A stretch of 64,000 bases of DNA from Gigaspora rosea (GCA_003550325.1 QKWP01000046.1:562471-626470), one strand, 5' to 3'; counted from the first letter of the stretch, positions 46,961-59,410 are shown. Notes: a model not told the origin generated them from the letters alone. Made by a program: numbers and translations.

Positions 46961-48454
46961 AATTGTGATTTGTGACACTATTATTTTTAAGTCTGATCAT
47001 CAGCTTTTGATTAAATTCAATCATGATTCATACATGGTTCCTAAAAATACCATGATATTTAATACATCTTACTAGTAACTCTTTCTGTGATACCTTATAA
47101 GTGCATAATAACGAACATGGTTGTTATTTTAAATTTTCCACTTTTTTAAAAAAAGCATATTGAACTCAAAATAGCGCAAATGTGCGTCTCAAAATAACGC
47201 GTACCCACATATGTGCCAGAATGATATCGCAAGAAAGTTTTTAGTAGCATGGCCCCAAAATTTGCATTATATAATTCGAATAATTATGCATATGCATTAC
47301 AACATAACGCGCAATATCTCGAAGTAACTGCATCTGCACGTCATTACGCGCTTATACAGTACTTAAAATATTTTCTGCACGTCAAATTTTAAGCATGGTA
47401 TAGCTTTTTGCAAAATCCATTATTTTACAATTTTATTGGCTTTTAACTTTTAAGAATAGCTTTTTCAATACTTACATAGTATCGTAATTAAACCGTTTCT
47501 ATATTAAGCTTTTATAACCAAATAATGAAAGCAAAATAATTATTATGCCGCTAATAACTATACTGGCGTAGGCCATGATAAAGCTCAATATTTAAATTTT
47601 GGTTTTTTTTTTTAATTTGACATACAACGTAAGTTATATAATAAATAGAAATGTTTAAATAGGGCTTTAGTGATAATATGTACGTATACTGTAAATTTTT
47701 GAAATAACAAACGTTTGTGTTATTTCGAATACGTCCTCGAATACACCATGTGCGTTATTTCCAATTTAAGAATAAATTATAGTTACTATTATAAATTCGG
47801 GATGCATATGGACATTTTTTCGAAACTGGCTATACTATTTTTTGAGCACAATTTTTATTTCAAGAACTTATGGATAATTATCTTAATGTCGGCTAAATTA
47901 AAAAAAAATTGTAAACGATTGCAATCTTGTCTTTGTTTTGATAACTTTTTTCGGATATCATAGAAGCTATTCTTTTTCTAGCATAATTTTTTTTTGCAAC
48001 TTTTTAAATTATTAATTAGTTACTTCATAATTATTTATCGTTATGATTGTTTTTCAATGCCTTTAATTAATTAAACTTTTACAGGCATAACCATCACGAT
48101 CAGTTACTACGGGGTTGAAATGGTTTACCAAAAATTTGATTAAAACAAGGTTAAAAATGTAATGCTAAGGATACTGTGTTATAAAACTAGTTATTTTGGT
48201 GCCACAAAATTGGTTAATGTTGAGGTAGTTTGCACCAGAAATCATCTTAATTTTTATGTGATTAAGGAGAGTAAGCTTGTATTAAAATTTTAATTTTTAT
48301 CATTATTGTTACAGCACTTGCATTCTAGTTTATATTGATTTCATCATCAAAAGTTACTATTCTATTTGATTGTTTACATATCCCAAATTAATAATTTTTT
48401 GTAATAAGAAATCTATATAAAGCCATTTTAAATTTCTGAATATTTCTAAATTTA
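46961..48454. other. Gene-free AT-rich region
   Basis: Begins with the short palindrome TGTCACAAATTGTGATTTGT overlapping the LTR edge. A few CG-containing words (AACGCGTACC, ACGCGC) stand out near 47190-47350. The 82-codon frame at 47715-47963 has no motif and AT-driven composition; I do not call it a gene. Confidence 0.5.
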
Positions 48455-48697
48455 CTGAATACTTATTTCTGATTTCTTGGTTATCTCTTAAACCATTTGA
48501 AATTCAAGGCAAATTTGCCCTGAATTTTACTATAAAAATATCTCTAATCTATTTTTTTAATAATTAATATCATATNCTGAATACTTATTTCTGATTTCTT
48601 GGTTATCTCTTAAACCATTTGAAATTCAAGGCAAATTTGCCCTGAATTTTACTATAAAAATATCTCTAATCTATTTTTTTAATAATTAATATCATAT
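48455..48697 (+). repeat. Identical 121-bp duplication separated by a single N
   Basis: 48455-48575 and 48577-48697 are identical base for base, and the only thing between them is the N at 48576. Old repeats in this window have diverged, so perfect identity at an N strongly suggests two contig ends that overlap and were joined without merging. Confidence 0.9.
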
Positions 48698-49559
48698 ATT
48701 TAAATAAAAATTTTTTTTGATAAAATTTGGAAATAAAGATTATATTTTTTTAAAAATTTATATTTAAATTATAGAACAAAAATTTAACATGCTTATAAAC
48801 CAAAAATATATAAATTTTGAGAATATTTTAACCAAAAGAATAATTTATAATTTTTGATAAACTCTTTAAATATTAATTTTAGATCTATAGCTTCTTAATA
48901 GAAATTATAATTTAAATAAAGAATTACAACTTTTATTATTGTAATTTTGTAATTTACTTGTAAAAAATAAGAATTGTTTTAGAAGTAAAAAAATTTTTAT
49001 ATCATAGACTAAAACATATAGAATTTTAAAATTTAAAGAAAAAATTTTATAATAAAAATTTTAAAATAAAAACTTTAAACATTTATTACTCTTAAGTTTT
49101 TTAATACATTTAAAATTTTTTCTTAACAAAGTTATTAAAACATATCTTAAATTATATTTTTTATTTAGAAAGTGCATAGCTAAAATTAATATTTAGAATT
49201 CTATTTTAAATTTTTATTTTAAAAAAATTTAGGGCAAATTTGCAGTAGAAACAGTTTAAGGGATAGCAAAACAGAAGAGTTTTGTATTAATAATAAGAAA
49301 TTGTTTGGTGCTTATTTTGTCTTTACATATTTTGTAGTATGGTTAGTTCAAATTTTTTGAATATTGGTATTACATTAAACATTTACTGTGCCTAATAATT
49401 TCTTTATTATTATTTCAGCCCTGTTTCTTTATCAGCCTCTATATTATTACATTGATCATCTCTTGTTCCTATTAAACCTTTAAACCATCCTATATATTGT
49501 TGCCCATCCTTTTTTTAAACCATAATACTTATATTTGCTCTATGTTATTTCTATATATA
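48698..49559. other. Gene-free AT-rich region
   Basis: No coding or structured feature seen. Confidence 0.5.
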
Positions 49560-49862
49560 GGGCCTTGCAATAGAAAGGGCCGATACTACCCAAAAATGAA
49601 AATCAGGTTTTTATTATATTCGGATAAATTTTGACACGCGCTATATTTTTCAATTATAAGTGGAAATTGATTTGCATAATAAAAAATTGAGATATTTAAA
49701 AAAAATTTCTTGAAAGTTTCGTACATCATGGGATTACCCGATATAACAGACTAATCAAATCACGAAAATTTTGATTAACCCAGATCAGTCAGAACAAAAC
49801 AAACGTGATTTTCTCAAAATCATATATAAACCAGTATTGGCCCTTTCTACTGCAAAGGCCCC
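49560..49862. mobile_element. MITE with GGGCCTT ends (303 bp)
   Basis: The left end GGGCCTTGCAATAGAAAGGG mirrors the right end, inverted GGGGCCTTTGCAGTAGAAAG. GATACT/AATACTGG words follow inside. ATATA flanks both sides (49555-49559, 49863-49867), a candidate target duplication. Non-coding. Confidence 0.75.
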
Positions 49863-50341
49863 ATATAGTTGTTTCTTTTACTATATATAGTTATTTTTCT
49901 TTTATTATTTATGCCCCTATACACTTAACTTATTACTATAATCAATTCTCATTCTACATTTACTCCATAATGCATAAAATATTAGTTTTTTTTCTTGAAT
50001 AATGCTAAGTATCATAAACAATCAGGCATCCACTTATTATCATTAATATATTAGCCTAATGAGGAGTTAGTATAGAAGTTGTTGCTTCAGATATAAGTCT
50101 TTAATTAGATAAGACACAAAAGAAAAGTTTAATTAGTGTTGGTAAAGATAAAGCTTTGTAATCAACAATCAAATGTTGAAAGTGTTTCATTGTGTATGTT
50201 AGGGGATTCTAAGTAGCTAACTTGTATAAAAGGCTGATATATTTGCTTTGCATTTATCTTCAGATTTTTATTTGAGTGATTTCTCCTTTATAATAAAGCT
50301 ATTTAAGTGATTTTTTATCATATTATATCTCTTTGATTATA

Positions 50342-50518
50342 TAGTTAAACCTCTCTAAATGCATATTCTCTAACTGCATAGTCTCTCTAAATGCATGGCC
50401 TTGCTTGGTCCCAACTTATATAATACATCTAGATTTTTAACTCTCTAAATTTAATACCTCTCTAAATGCAAGGCTTTTTGGCTATCCATGGCTATGCATT
50501 TAGAAAAGTCTGACTGTA
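50342..50518. mobile_element. Small Tc1/mariner-type MITE with TA target
   Basis: TAGTTAAACCTCTCTAAATG at the left mirrors CAGTCAGACTTTTCTAAATG inverted from the right. TA lies on both sides (50340-50341, 50519-50520). CTCTCTAAATGCA recurs inside as direct and inverted words. Same family as 16567-16980. Confidence 0.75.
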
Positions 50519-50878
50519 TCATATAACTATTGTTGAATTATACTATATTATATTATTCTATTGAATTATACACATGTACATGATATACTGATTATATACA
50601 TACATACTAAACTTTATATTTCTATAAATTTATATGCTTGCACATATATACTTAGCACATTCCTAAATTATCATTTACTATCCTAAATTAAACCAGCTTA
50701 TTTCCTTTTCAAGCTCTCCCAATCCAATAATAATACTGATTATGTATAAAATTTTATTACTTTATCACAATTAAGTAGCTAACTCCTTGTCTTATTTTTG
50801 TTTAATTCACTGCACTTGTAATAAATTACTTTATATTGTCTCCTATTATAATATATTATATATTATATTATTTACAAG

Positions 50879-50916
50879 AAAAAATTGGAGCGCCCATGGC
50901 GCCCCTGATTTTTTCA
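50879..50916. repeat. Short near-perfect palindrome
   Basis: AAAAAATTGGAGCGCCCATG followed by GCGCCCCTGATTTTTTC folds on itself around the central CCATGG-like core, at the left edge of the satellite region. Possibly the end of a small element. Confidence 0.5.
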
Positions 50917-50919
50917 ATT

Positions 50920-53600
50920 AATCAATGTGGCTGAGTTGGTGTGCATTTGAATTACCACGATTTCTACTATAAATTTGTAAAAATTCTCTTAAGAAACTTG
51001 CCCACTATTCAAGTCTGTGTTTAAGGTTGAGTTAGCTTCATCGGAATTATCATGAGTTACGGTAATGTTACAAAACTTACCCATTATCTCAGTATGTTAC
51101 TATGGTTGAGCTGATTTGCAATTAAATTGTCGTTAGTTCTATTGAAAAATGATTCGCTACAGAACTTATTATCACTCTTTTCAATTTGATCAGTTTGCAA
51201 GCTCAGTGAGTCCCACGATTACGTTACATATAATATTACATTTTTCAGATCCCATTTACTATATTAAATATAATAAATGGATTCTGAAAATATAATGAAT
51301 TTAGGTAATTGCTTGTATTGTAATTGTAGAACTCACGAAGCTAGTAAAAAACAATCATATAGTGATTAAATTAAACTAAATCGAAAAGAACAATAATGCA
51401 GTATACAATATTTAAAGTTTATTTGCATTGCAATTACCATGATTTTCATTGAGAGTTATGGTAAACCATTCTTTTTTAAAATTTATTTGCTATTCTGGTA
51501 ACCACTGTATGTAATTTAAAGTTGTGTAAGTTTTGTTTTTGCATAGAATTTTCATGATTACTAATGAGTTACATAAGAATAAACACTTGCCTGCTATTCT
51601 GGCGACCACAATGTGGTCAAATTAGTTGCATTTTGATTTTTGTGGGGCTAAATTTGAATTAGTCGAAGTTTTTGGCCTGCATTGGTGAGCTACTGTAAAA
51701 CTATTCTGTTAATGATATATTAGAATTATTGTGAATTACTATAAAAAATTCTGTTATAAACCTATTCGACACACAATAGATATTTAATGTTAAGTCTGTA
51801 TTATGAATTACTGTAAGGTTGTGTTAGTTTGCGTTGAAAATTATTATGATTTCTACTGTGAGATACTGTAAAAATTCAGTTTACCTTACTATTTTGGCAA
51901 TATACAGCATGTGACTCACTAACACATGTTATTAATATTATCTACATATTAGTTAATCTAACATCCATAAAACATGCATAACGGACGAAAATCGAATTTT
52001 AAAAATCATAGATGTCAATCGAGTATGAATAAAAATAACTGGTCGTTCCTGTATTTTTGATTTTCAAATTTAAATTTTCACACATTTTTTTTTGATTATT
52101 AATTAATTCATTGATTACGATATAAATCATGCATAATTACAGTTACCGAGATCATAATCCTTATAAAGTTAGTTGATTTAAATTTTATGCGTTTATGTAC
52201 ATAAAATCATGCATAATTACAGTTACTGATGTTCATAATCCTTATAAAGTTAGTTGATTTAAATTTTATGAGTTTATGCACATATATGCAAGTTTGTCCA
52301 ATCAGATAGTTTAAAGGGGACATTTGCATATGGGCATCATTTTATAATTTTAGGATTTATTATTTTACCTATCACTAGTAGGATACAGAACTACTATATG
52401 TAGTTAAAATTGAGATAATTTGCATCAGAATGATTTCTATTGTTAGTTGCTATAAAAAATACTGTAATAATACTTGTTATTTCAGTGATCACAGTATGTT
52501 AATAAGTTGAGATAGTTAGCATTAGGATTAATATAAATTTTATATGAAAATTCTGTTACAGTACTTGCTATTAAGTAATACAATATGTAGTTAAGGTGAG
52601 TTAGTTTGCATCAAAATTATTATATGAATTGCTATCAATAATTTCATAAGGTATTTAACTTGCTATTCTGATAACTACAGTGTAAAGTTAAAATTACATT
52701 GGAATTATCATTATTTTTTATCATGAATTACAGTAAAAAAAATTTTATTATAGAACTTACTCACTATTCTAATGATCATAATATATGAGTTGCATTGGGC
52801 AAACCTTACTTACAATTCTTGTAACTATGAAAAGTACTTAGGGTGTGTTAGTTTGCATTGAGATTAACATGATTTATCCATAAGTTACTGAAAAAATTAA
52901 GTTACAATCTTGCTTGCTATTCTGATTAAATGAGTTTACATTAGCATTATTGTGACTTTTATTGTTGGTTATTGTAAACAAAATTCCATTACAGAATTTA
53001 CTCATTATTCCAGTAACCTTAATTTTAGTTAATATTGGGTTAGTTTGTACTAAAATTACTATAATTTCTATTGAGTTATTGTAAATAATTCTTTTACAGT
53101 ACTTGCTATTCTGGCGACCGCAATATGTTGTTAATTTGTATTGGAATTATTATACACTCTACTGTAAATAATTTTATTCCAGAAGCTTCGGTGTTAAGGT
53201 AAGTTAGTTTGCATTGGAATTGTTATAACTTTATTATGAATTAAAAATTCTGTTACAGGACTTACTCGCTATTTCAGTGACTGCAATATTGGTTAAAGTG
53301 AATTAATTTGCACATAAATTACTAAAAGAATTCTGTTATAGGACTTACTGCTATTCTGATTAAGATGAGTCTATATTAAAATCATCATATTTTCTATCGT
53401 GAGTTTTGTAAACAAAATTCTGTTGCAGAAACTTATTATTCTAATGAATATAATATGTAGTTAAGCTTGAGTTAGTTTGCATTAAAATTGTCATGATTCC
53501 TTTTCAGTGATTTCTTGTTAGTACTGTAAAATTCTGTTGTCAAATTTATTATTATTCTTTGAACACACAGCATGTGATTCACCAATGCATGTTATTAGTG
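50920..53600 (+). repeat. Degenerate satellite array, units of roughly 90-120 bp
   Basis: A loose unit repeats about twenty times: GTTAAGGTTGAGTTAGTTTG, CATTGGAATTATCATGATTT, CTATTGTGAGTTACTGTAAA, AATTCTGTTACAGAACTTGC, then TATTCTGGTGACCACAATAT. Two blocks (about 50920-51930 and 52380-53600) each end in the same boundary, a GCATGTGA word followed by CATGTTATTA and GTTAAT words, so the whole array was itself duplicated with a period near 1.66 kb. Between them, 51930-52380 holds unrelated AT-rich DNA with a 60-bp direct repeat (CATAATCCTTATAAAGTTAG at 52151 and 52241). Stops fall in all frames, so it is not coding. Confidence 0.65.
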
Positions 53601-54309
53601 TTATCTATACCTAAGTTAATAATATCAAAGATATGTAGAACGCATAACGCACAATAGTTAATTGAGTTCAATATTATTATGTAGAAGACTGTGAATGTCA
53701 TAGTTAAGACATAACTTTGGACGTCTTGATTTCACAAGATACAGAATATTTTTACTATAAAGTTTTGGAAGATAAAGTTTACATAGCAATGCATACATTT
53801 TATTATGGAATCAAAAGTCATCGAACTTAAAAATCTTATAAATACAACATGAATACAATAAAAAAATTTTGAGGCATAATTAGAATGAACTGATAACCGC
53901 ACGCACAATTCATATAGCGCACTAGAATTATAAAATTTTTATACGAAAATTTTTCCTGTTTTAGTCTAAAAGGAAATGTGGGGATCACGAGTAAGAATCC
54001 AACCAATAAATAAAATGCCTAACTTTGATAATACATGTCATTACCACTACATACTTACGTGCCATGAAACATGTCATGAATTATAATCAAAAAATCAATT
54101 TACAGAATTAGCACCATGATAAATAACCATGTTTGAGATTTCGGTCAGTTCAAGAAATGAAAAATTGAACGCAGTAAACTCACGTGAGATGAATCATTGC
54201 CGTTATTTGTCAAAATAAACAAAGCAAATAATTTGCAAATATTTACTTAAAAAAATACAAAGCACTATATTTTTTCTCTATAAATACAACACGAATTCGA
54301 TAAAAAATT
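53601..54309. other. Gene-free AT-rich region
   Basis: No supported feature. Confidence 0.5.
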
Positions 54310-54814
54310 TTTTGGGGAACAGCACCAGAACTGATACGTAACGCTCAAGGCGTTGTTGTGGCCTTGGGAGAGACTTCCTAAACTCGTATGCCAATTCAGC
54401 TAGTGGGCCACAATCATTAAGGGTTCGGAAATTTATAAACGAGTGTATTTTTATTAATTATTTTGGGAGAGCGATTTATTAGATTTTGGGAGAGCGTATT
54501 ATATACAGGTACGATAAAAGATTATATACAAAATAACAATAATAAAACTGATAATAATAAACTGACTGCTCCTCTGGCGAAGGCCAGTTCCTTATATACG
54601 TTCCTACCTTGCACCTTCCCACGATTCTTTACATTAAACAAAATAGGACGATTACAAATTATGAAGTAATAATTAGTCAATCGTTAAGAAATGAAGTAAT
54701 GGGAAGAAAATGAAGTAATGGTTCGCGAAAAAATGTAGTCACTGAATCGGGTAACGTACGATCATCAAAATATAGTAATCGATGCGGGTAACCGATCTAA
54801 TCTCGTGACTAACA
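54310..54814 (-). mobile_element. LTR retroelement fossil: LTR with short internal stub
   Basis: The LTR lies at 54446-54814 in minus orientation: it reads TGTTAGTCACGAGATT at one end and ATAAAAATACA at the other. TATATAAGGAACTGG then CCTTCGCCAG suggests a promoter followed by a conserved start-region hairpin, shared with the remnant at 21440-21860. About 130 bp beyond it (54310-54445) looks like adjacent internal sequence. TTTTGGGAGAG near the edge also occurs at the LTR at 46371. Broken and incomplete; superfamily not assigned. Confidence 0.5.
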
Positions 54815-54866
54815 GCCGGTCTAAAATCGATCCCTATCGGCATAGCATATAAAAAATTTCGACCAA

Positions 54867-55226
54867 CAGCGTGCACTTATTTGTGCGGGTGATACAAATC
54901 CAAAAAGGGAAATTAGCCAATCGGAAAACGTAAAATATGATCCCGGATCAGTCCGACACGTGAGCAAAGCGAAGAAAAACACAAAAAAAACCGTAAAAAG
55001 AGAAAATACAAGAAAACGAGTGTATAAACCTGTCTTGGTGCACTAATTAAAAATGACGGGAATGAAATTTTAAATATAATAGGCATCACTCTAACCCTAT
55101 AGCTTCTAACGTTAAGACCCTAACCCTACCCTAACCCTAAATTTTTAATTTCACGAACTTAGGTTATTTACGTTGAATTTCCTTTTTAGGTTTGTACCAC
55201 CCGCACAAATAAGTAAATCCACGCTG
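54867..55226. mobile_element. MITE with CAGCGTG ends (360 bp)
   Basis: The left end CAGCGTGCACTTATTTGTGC and the right end, inverted CAGCGTGGATTTACTTATTT, share TTATTTGTGCGGGTG and continue into TACAAA and AAAAAGG. The centre contains ACCCTAACCCTACCCTAACC. No clear target duplication. Confidence 0.65.
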
Positions 55227-55439
55227 ACGCTCAAGCACTAGCACAAGTACTATATAAAAATGTTGGAATAAATGGGAATGTGGCGGCTCACGAGGATACA
55301 CCAAAGCATTAATCAACAAATCGAAATTCGTAAGTTTAAACACACTTAGAAATAACCAGAATTACCCGAAAACAAACATCAAATAAATGTTAATGTCGTT
55401 AATTCTTTCCGTAAGTGTAGCAAGAAGGTAATACATCTG

Positions 55440-55610
55440 CAAATATTCAAACGATAATATATACAATTTTAATTTTTCATTCAATATTTAATCAATAAAC
55501 ATGTCTCATGTTGCTTTCATAAGTTTTATTTGCACTTACAGACTAAAATCATGTTAAGTGAAATTAAACATTGAGACAACGCAGAATTGCATAATGCATT
55601 ACGATCACAT
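55440..55610. repeat. Fragment of the kelch upstream flank
   Basis: TTTATTTGCACTTACAGACT and the following AAAATCATGTTAAGTGAAATTA match 62090-62130 and 5640-5670. This piece of the unit is present without its gene. Confidence 0.55.
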
Positions 55611-55739
55611 GTTCGATCGGTCCATCGAACGAAAATATGAGGTAATTTGGCTATTACTAATACGATGAATTGATTATGGTTATTTAAGCATAGTATATTA
55701 GTATGTGAGAATATCAATAATCATTTTTTTCTTTTATGC

Positions 55740-55911
55740 GAACCCAACTTTCGTCTGGTTACATCGGCCCTCTCACTCTGCCCAGAATATACGTAACATA
55801 AATTTGAATGGCCTGCTGGGACGCCAACCATATAAAATTGCATGTGGCCTGTTGTGAAGACCGCCAAGAAAATGACCTGTCAGAACGACAGTCAAAAATG
55901 TAGTAGTAAAA

Positions 55912-55972
<61 letters not shown>
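55740..55972 (+). repeat. 58-base poly-A run after a short GC-richer repeat
   Basis: An uninterrupted A-run spans 55915-55972. It is preceded by three related words, GGCCTGCTGGGACGCCAAC, GGCCTGTTGTGAAGACCGCC and GACCTGTCAGAACGACAGTC. A long pure A-tail after distinct sequence could be the 3' end of a retroposed copy, which would make it young, or a sequencing artefact of a homopolymer. Confidence 0.55.
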
Positions 55973-55974
<2 letters not shown>

Positions 55975-56425
55975 AATAAATGTAATACCGATAGTTAGAA
56001 GGGCAATACCAGTTACATGTTCTTCATAGTGATTCTCTATTCCAAGAAAATGAGAGACAAAGCAAATAATGTTGCATTATGTGATAAAATTTGCATTCGC
56101 ACATATCTATTCTCGACATACAATAATTCACATAATTTGACCTTTTATACTACAGAATAACAAATATATTTCACAACACATCGCAGAATTTGTTGTTTTC
56201 ATATTTAATCGTTCGTTTGCTTTGGTATTTGTAATTTCACATCACTAATAATTTGAAGTACATATTTAACACAAATTATCTCAACTTCCTCATTAATGAC
56301 AAGTTAGCTAATTGTCGAATTGACAATATGGCAGGTCAATTATAGTGATCTATGTTTATTCTTTATAAATAATGCTGTAATGTTAACGTTTACTTTCAAA
56401 AATTTCATAATTATGGTGTTTATAT

Positions 56426-57040
56426 CCCCTATGAAAAAAATTTTCGGAAAAACATGGAAGCTGAACACGGAAACATACGTAAAAATATGTAAAAAATACG
56501 TAAAATGTACACTTTCCGTGTTTTTGGACAGGAAAACACACTGTATTTTCCGTGTTCTCTAAAACACGGAATGTCCTTTTCCGTGTTTCAAAATACAGTG
56601 TATTTTCCTGTTCAAAAACACGGAAAGTGTACATTTTACGTATTTTTTACGGATTCGTATTATTTCGCCGACAATCACTTCACCGACATAACATTTTACC
56701 GACAAATACTCACCGACAAGTTCATTTTACCGACAGTTTGTTTCACCGAAGTTCATTTCACCGACAAGTTTTTTTTCAAAAAAGCACCCTAACTTTAGCC
56801 CTAATTCTACCTAATTCTACCTGACCCTAACGACAATAACCAGAATTACTTTGTCGGTGAAATGAGCTTCGGTGAAATAAACTGTCGGTAAAATGAACGT
56901 GTCGGTGAATAATTGTCGGTTAAATGTTATGTCGGTGAAGTGATTGTCAATTAATTGATTGCCACCCATTTTTTACATATTTTTATGTATGTTTCCGTGT
57001 TCAGCTTCCATGTTTTTCCGAATTTTTTTTTTCATAGGGA
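56426..57040. mobile_element. Palindromic element, host of a nested foldback
   Basis: The outer arms pair over about 70 bp (CCCTATGAAAAAAATTTTCG ... and its mirror ending TTTTTCATAGGG at 57040), including ACATGGAAGCTGAACACGGA. A second palindrome at 56487-56655 is built of ACACGGAAAGTGTACATTTT and mirrored partners. The element at 56651-56967 is inserted in the right half. The frames of 80-95 codons on both strands here come from the palindrome and are not genes. Confidence 0.7.
56651..56967. mobile_element. Foldback element of CCGACA words, 9-bp target duplication
   Basis: It starts GGATTCGTATTATTTCGCCG and is flanked by ATTTTTTAC on both sides (56642-56650, 56968-56976). The left arm is a string of about seven 14- to 17-bp words of the form CCGACANNNNCATTTCA, and the right arm is their mirror (TGTCGGTGAAATG words). 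The centre has ACCCTAACTTTAGCCCTAA. No coding capacity. A MULE-type transposase supplied in trans is suggested only by the duplication length. Confidence 0.8.
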
Positions 57041-57822
57041 TCGATTGCCTTTTCACTGATATTAAAGCATATAATGTCTGTACGCTACCTAAGTAGATGA
57101 CAAAATTAAGTTTATACGACTATTAACATTATTGATTGAGTTAGAAATAACTGATTTTTAGGTGTCACTCTAGATTAAATATTGAAATCGTTTAATCACA
57201 TAAGAATTGTTCCATAGCAATTATGTTGATCATGAATTAAAATTAATTCCAGTTAAGCAAATAACACGGTTAAACTATTTAAGTGGTTTCAATCTCTAAT
57301 ATGGGTCGGGTCGAGAAAATAGCTTTAAACGATTGTCCGGTAAATGGAAGAGCATAATTGTCGTATAGTTTCTCAAACGGAGGTTTTACTTGATCTTCAA
57401 TAACTGAATTCACTCGTTTAGCATGCTTCACGAAAATTGGCATATATTACAGGTACTATACCGAATTCCACACAGTATTTATGCACAAAGAAGTTCTTGA
57501 ATTATAACGAGAATAAATGATTTCTTGATTATTTGACCAATACAAGGATAAGATCTTTTTTAATAGAACTCTTTCGTTTATTGCTTTACATTTCTTATTA
57601 TTATCAATTCACATTGGTTCATGATTCTCATTATTGATTATTAATGTAATAATTACACTATTGCATATCCTTACAAATATAATAGTTATTTACTTTTCGC
57701 CATTGCATTATTAGAACTGGCACTCACGTGACAATAACTTTAAGTTAGTTGCTGGCATGAATAGCTAGTTCATACTACTTAATGATGGATAATTATATTG
57801 CAACGCATTCAATAACTATATA

Positions 57823-58035
57823 TTACATTTGTTCATCAAAAAATTTATACTTGCAATAACGAATATTATTAAAGAAATGAAATGAATTGCCAATGATGGT
57901 ACCAATAATTATGCTGGTGTTTTTAGAATCGCAACTTGTATTGCTTGAGCTTGTAGTAACTGTAGTAGCTGTGGTAATATTTGGGGTAAATTCAGTGACC
58001 CATTTATAGAAATCTTTACGGCTTACGTCTAACAT
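57823..58035 (-). pseudogene. Kelch paralogue 2, 3' tail remnant in unit D
   Basis: Encodes MLDVSRKDFYKWVTEFTPN, a Thr/Ser-rich stalk and SIIIGTIIGN, the start of a transmembrane helix. The helix is then disturbed compared with the copy at 27100. Propeller exons are missing, so it was already a fragment when the unit was duplicated. Confidence 0.65.
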
Positions 58036-58234
58036 AAATATTCTTGATGAATAACTTGCTTATCTGGCAGAGAATTTAATGTGTTATTTCTGGATACTTT
58101 CCGGATTCAGAAGCTGACATGTTAAAGTTCACAGCCAGATAATAAATGATTTTACAAATAATTCTCGTTATTCGCTGCTTCAAATCCAATGACTACCGGT
58201 ATATATTATTATAAATGAAACCAAATTCTATGCA

Positions 58235-58503
58235 CAGCGTCTAACATTCAACATCAAAGTTGTGGGCGGGCCGCACATTGCATATGGATCCTGGTGCGCT
58301 GCGGTATTCATAGATTTTTTTCGAATGTGCGCAAAGCAAGCGTATAAAAATTTTATTTTTTGAGTAATAAATATAGCGACATTAAAGCTTGTATGAATTT
58401 AAAAATTCTAATGGGCGCATTCCGTCCATAATTTTTAAAGGCTATGTGAGCAAAGTACCCATGAATTTAATTTTTAAGGTGCGCACATTAATTTTAGACA
58501 CTG
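58235..58503. mobile_element. hAT MITE with perfect 8-bp target duplication
   Basis: The ends CAGCGTCTAACATT and, inverted, CAGTGTCTAAAATTAATG are flanked by TCTATGCA on both sides (58227-58234, 58504-58511). An 8-bp duplication and a CAG-type terminus are hAT hallmarks. Length 269 bp, non-coding. Copies in units B and C show it predates the duplication. Confidence 0.85.
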
Positions 58504-59178
58504 TCTATGCATATAACGTAATATGTAATAATTTTCTCGATCACATTATACAACTTATATCAGGTAACAAGGGTTGCTATAACGAGATTAGAATGTATTA
58601 TATATATTAACTGATATGTTGTTATAGTCAAGAACACCCAACATAAGAATGCTCAACCGAAGAACGCTTAACTCACACACTTCTAAAGTAAGTAAATGAA
58701 AAGAATTGAATTTCAATTATTTCAATTAAAATTTTACTAATCTAATTTGCAAATAATAATTATTCAAGCCAAACCCTCGCCCAGTTTCTTGTAATTGCTG
58801 AAAAACAATTTGCAATACGAAATCATACTCTTACAGAAAAAACCGTCATGCTCAAGATGCTGTGGATGAGTTTGATATGAACAATGCAAAAGTTTTTAGA
58901 TCCATTAGTAAATTTTAATATATTTTGCATAAAATTTATTTTTTCGATTAAATGTACGTCGAATTAGCTTTTAAATATTAATATAAATAAATATATCCGT
59001 AGCTTTTTTTTTTTAAATTGTAAATTTTTTGCCGATTGAAAAATGGCGTACGTAATGTTCAATTGAAAAATGACATGCGTCAATTAATATTTAAAAACGA
59101 CGCATAACATGAATATCAGCTGCTTTTTTACTGTACTTTGCTACATTATAAATTTGTAAGTATGGAGATTTTAGAGAG

Positions 59179-59410
59179 CAATGGTTTTTTTTTCAATTTT
59201 TAACAGCTGCCCCTTAGTGCGTCATGGGTACGTCGAGTGTAACATGAGTTTGCATAAGGAGAGCATCTTCCTTCATTGCGAATACAAAGTAAAATTTCCG
59301 ATTATATATATATTGGAAATTTTACTTTTATCCGCAAGACAGGAAGATGCTCCTTTCGATGCACTAAACTTAGTAGGGCAGTTATTAAAAATCGAAAAAA
59401 AACCACTGTT
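59179..59410. mobile_element. MULE-like foldback MITE, copy D
   Basis: Same element as 32629-32862, with both ends (CAATGGTTTTTTTTTCAATT and AAACCACTGTT) and ATTTTAG words at each side. Small open frames over it are by-products. Confidence 0.7.

Noticed and set aside
47715-47963. 82-codon plus-strand frame
   Set aside because: Composition is what AT-rich non-coding DNA gives; no motif, no splice or promoter context.
55085-55140. A chromosome end, from CCCTAACCCTAA tracts
   Set aside because: The tracts are short, imperfect and scattered inside MITEs, with ordinary sequence on both sides.
56320-56824. Several overlapping frames of 80 to 95 codons on both strands
   Set aside because: The region is a palindrome, so frames mirror each other; residues such as FRVFEQENTLYF follow repeated ACACGGAAAA words.
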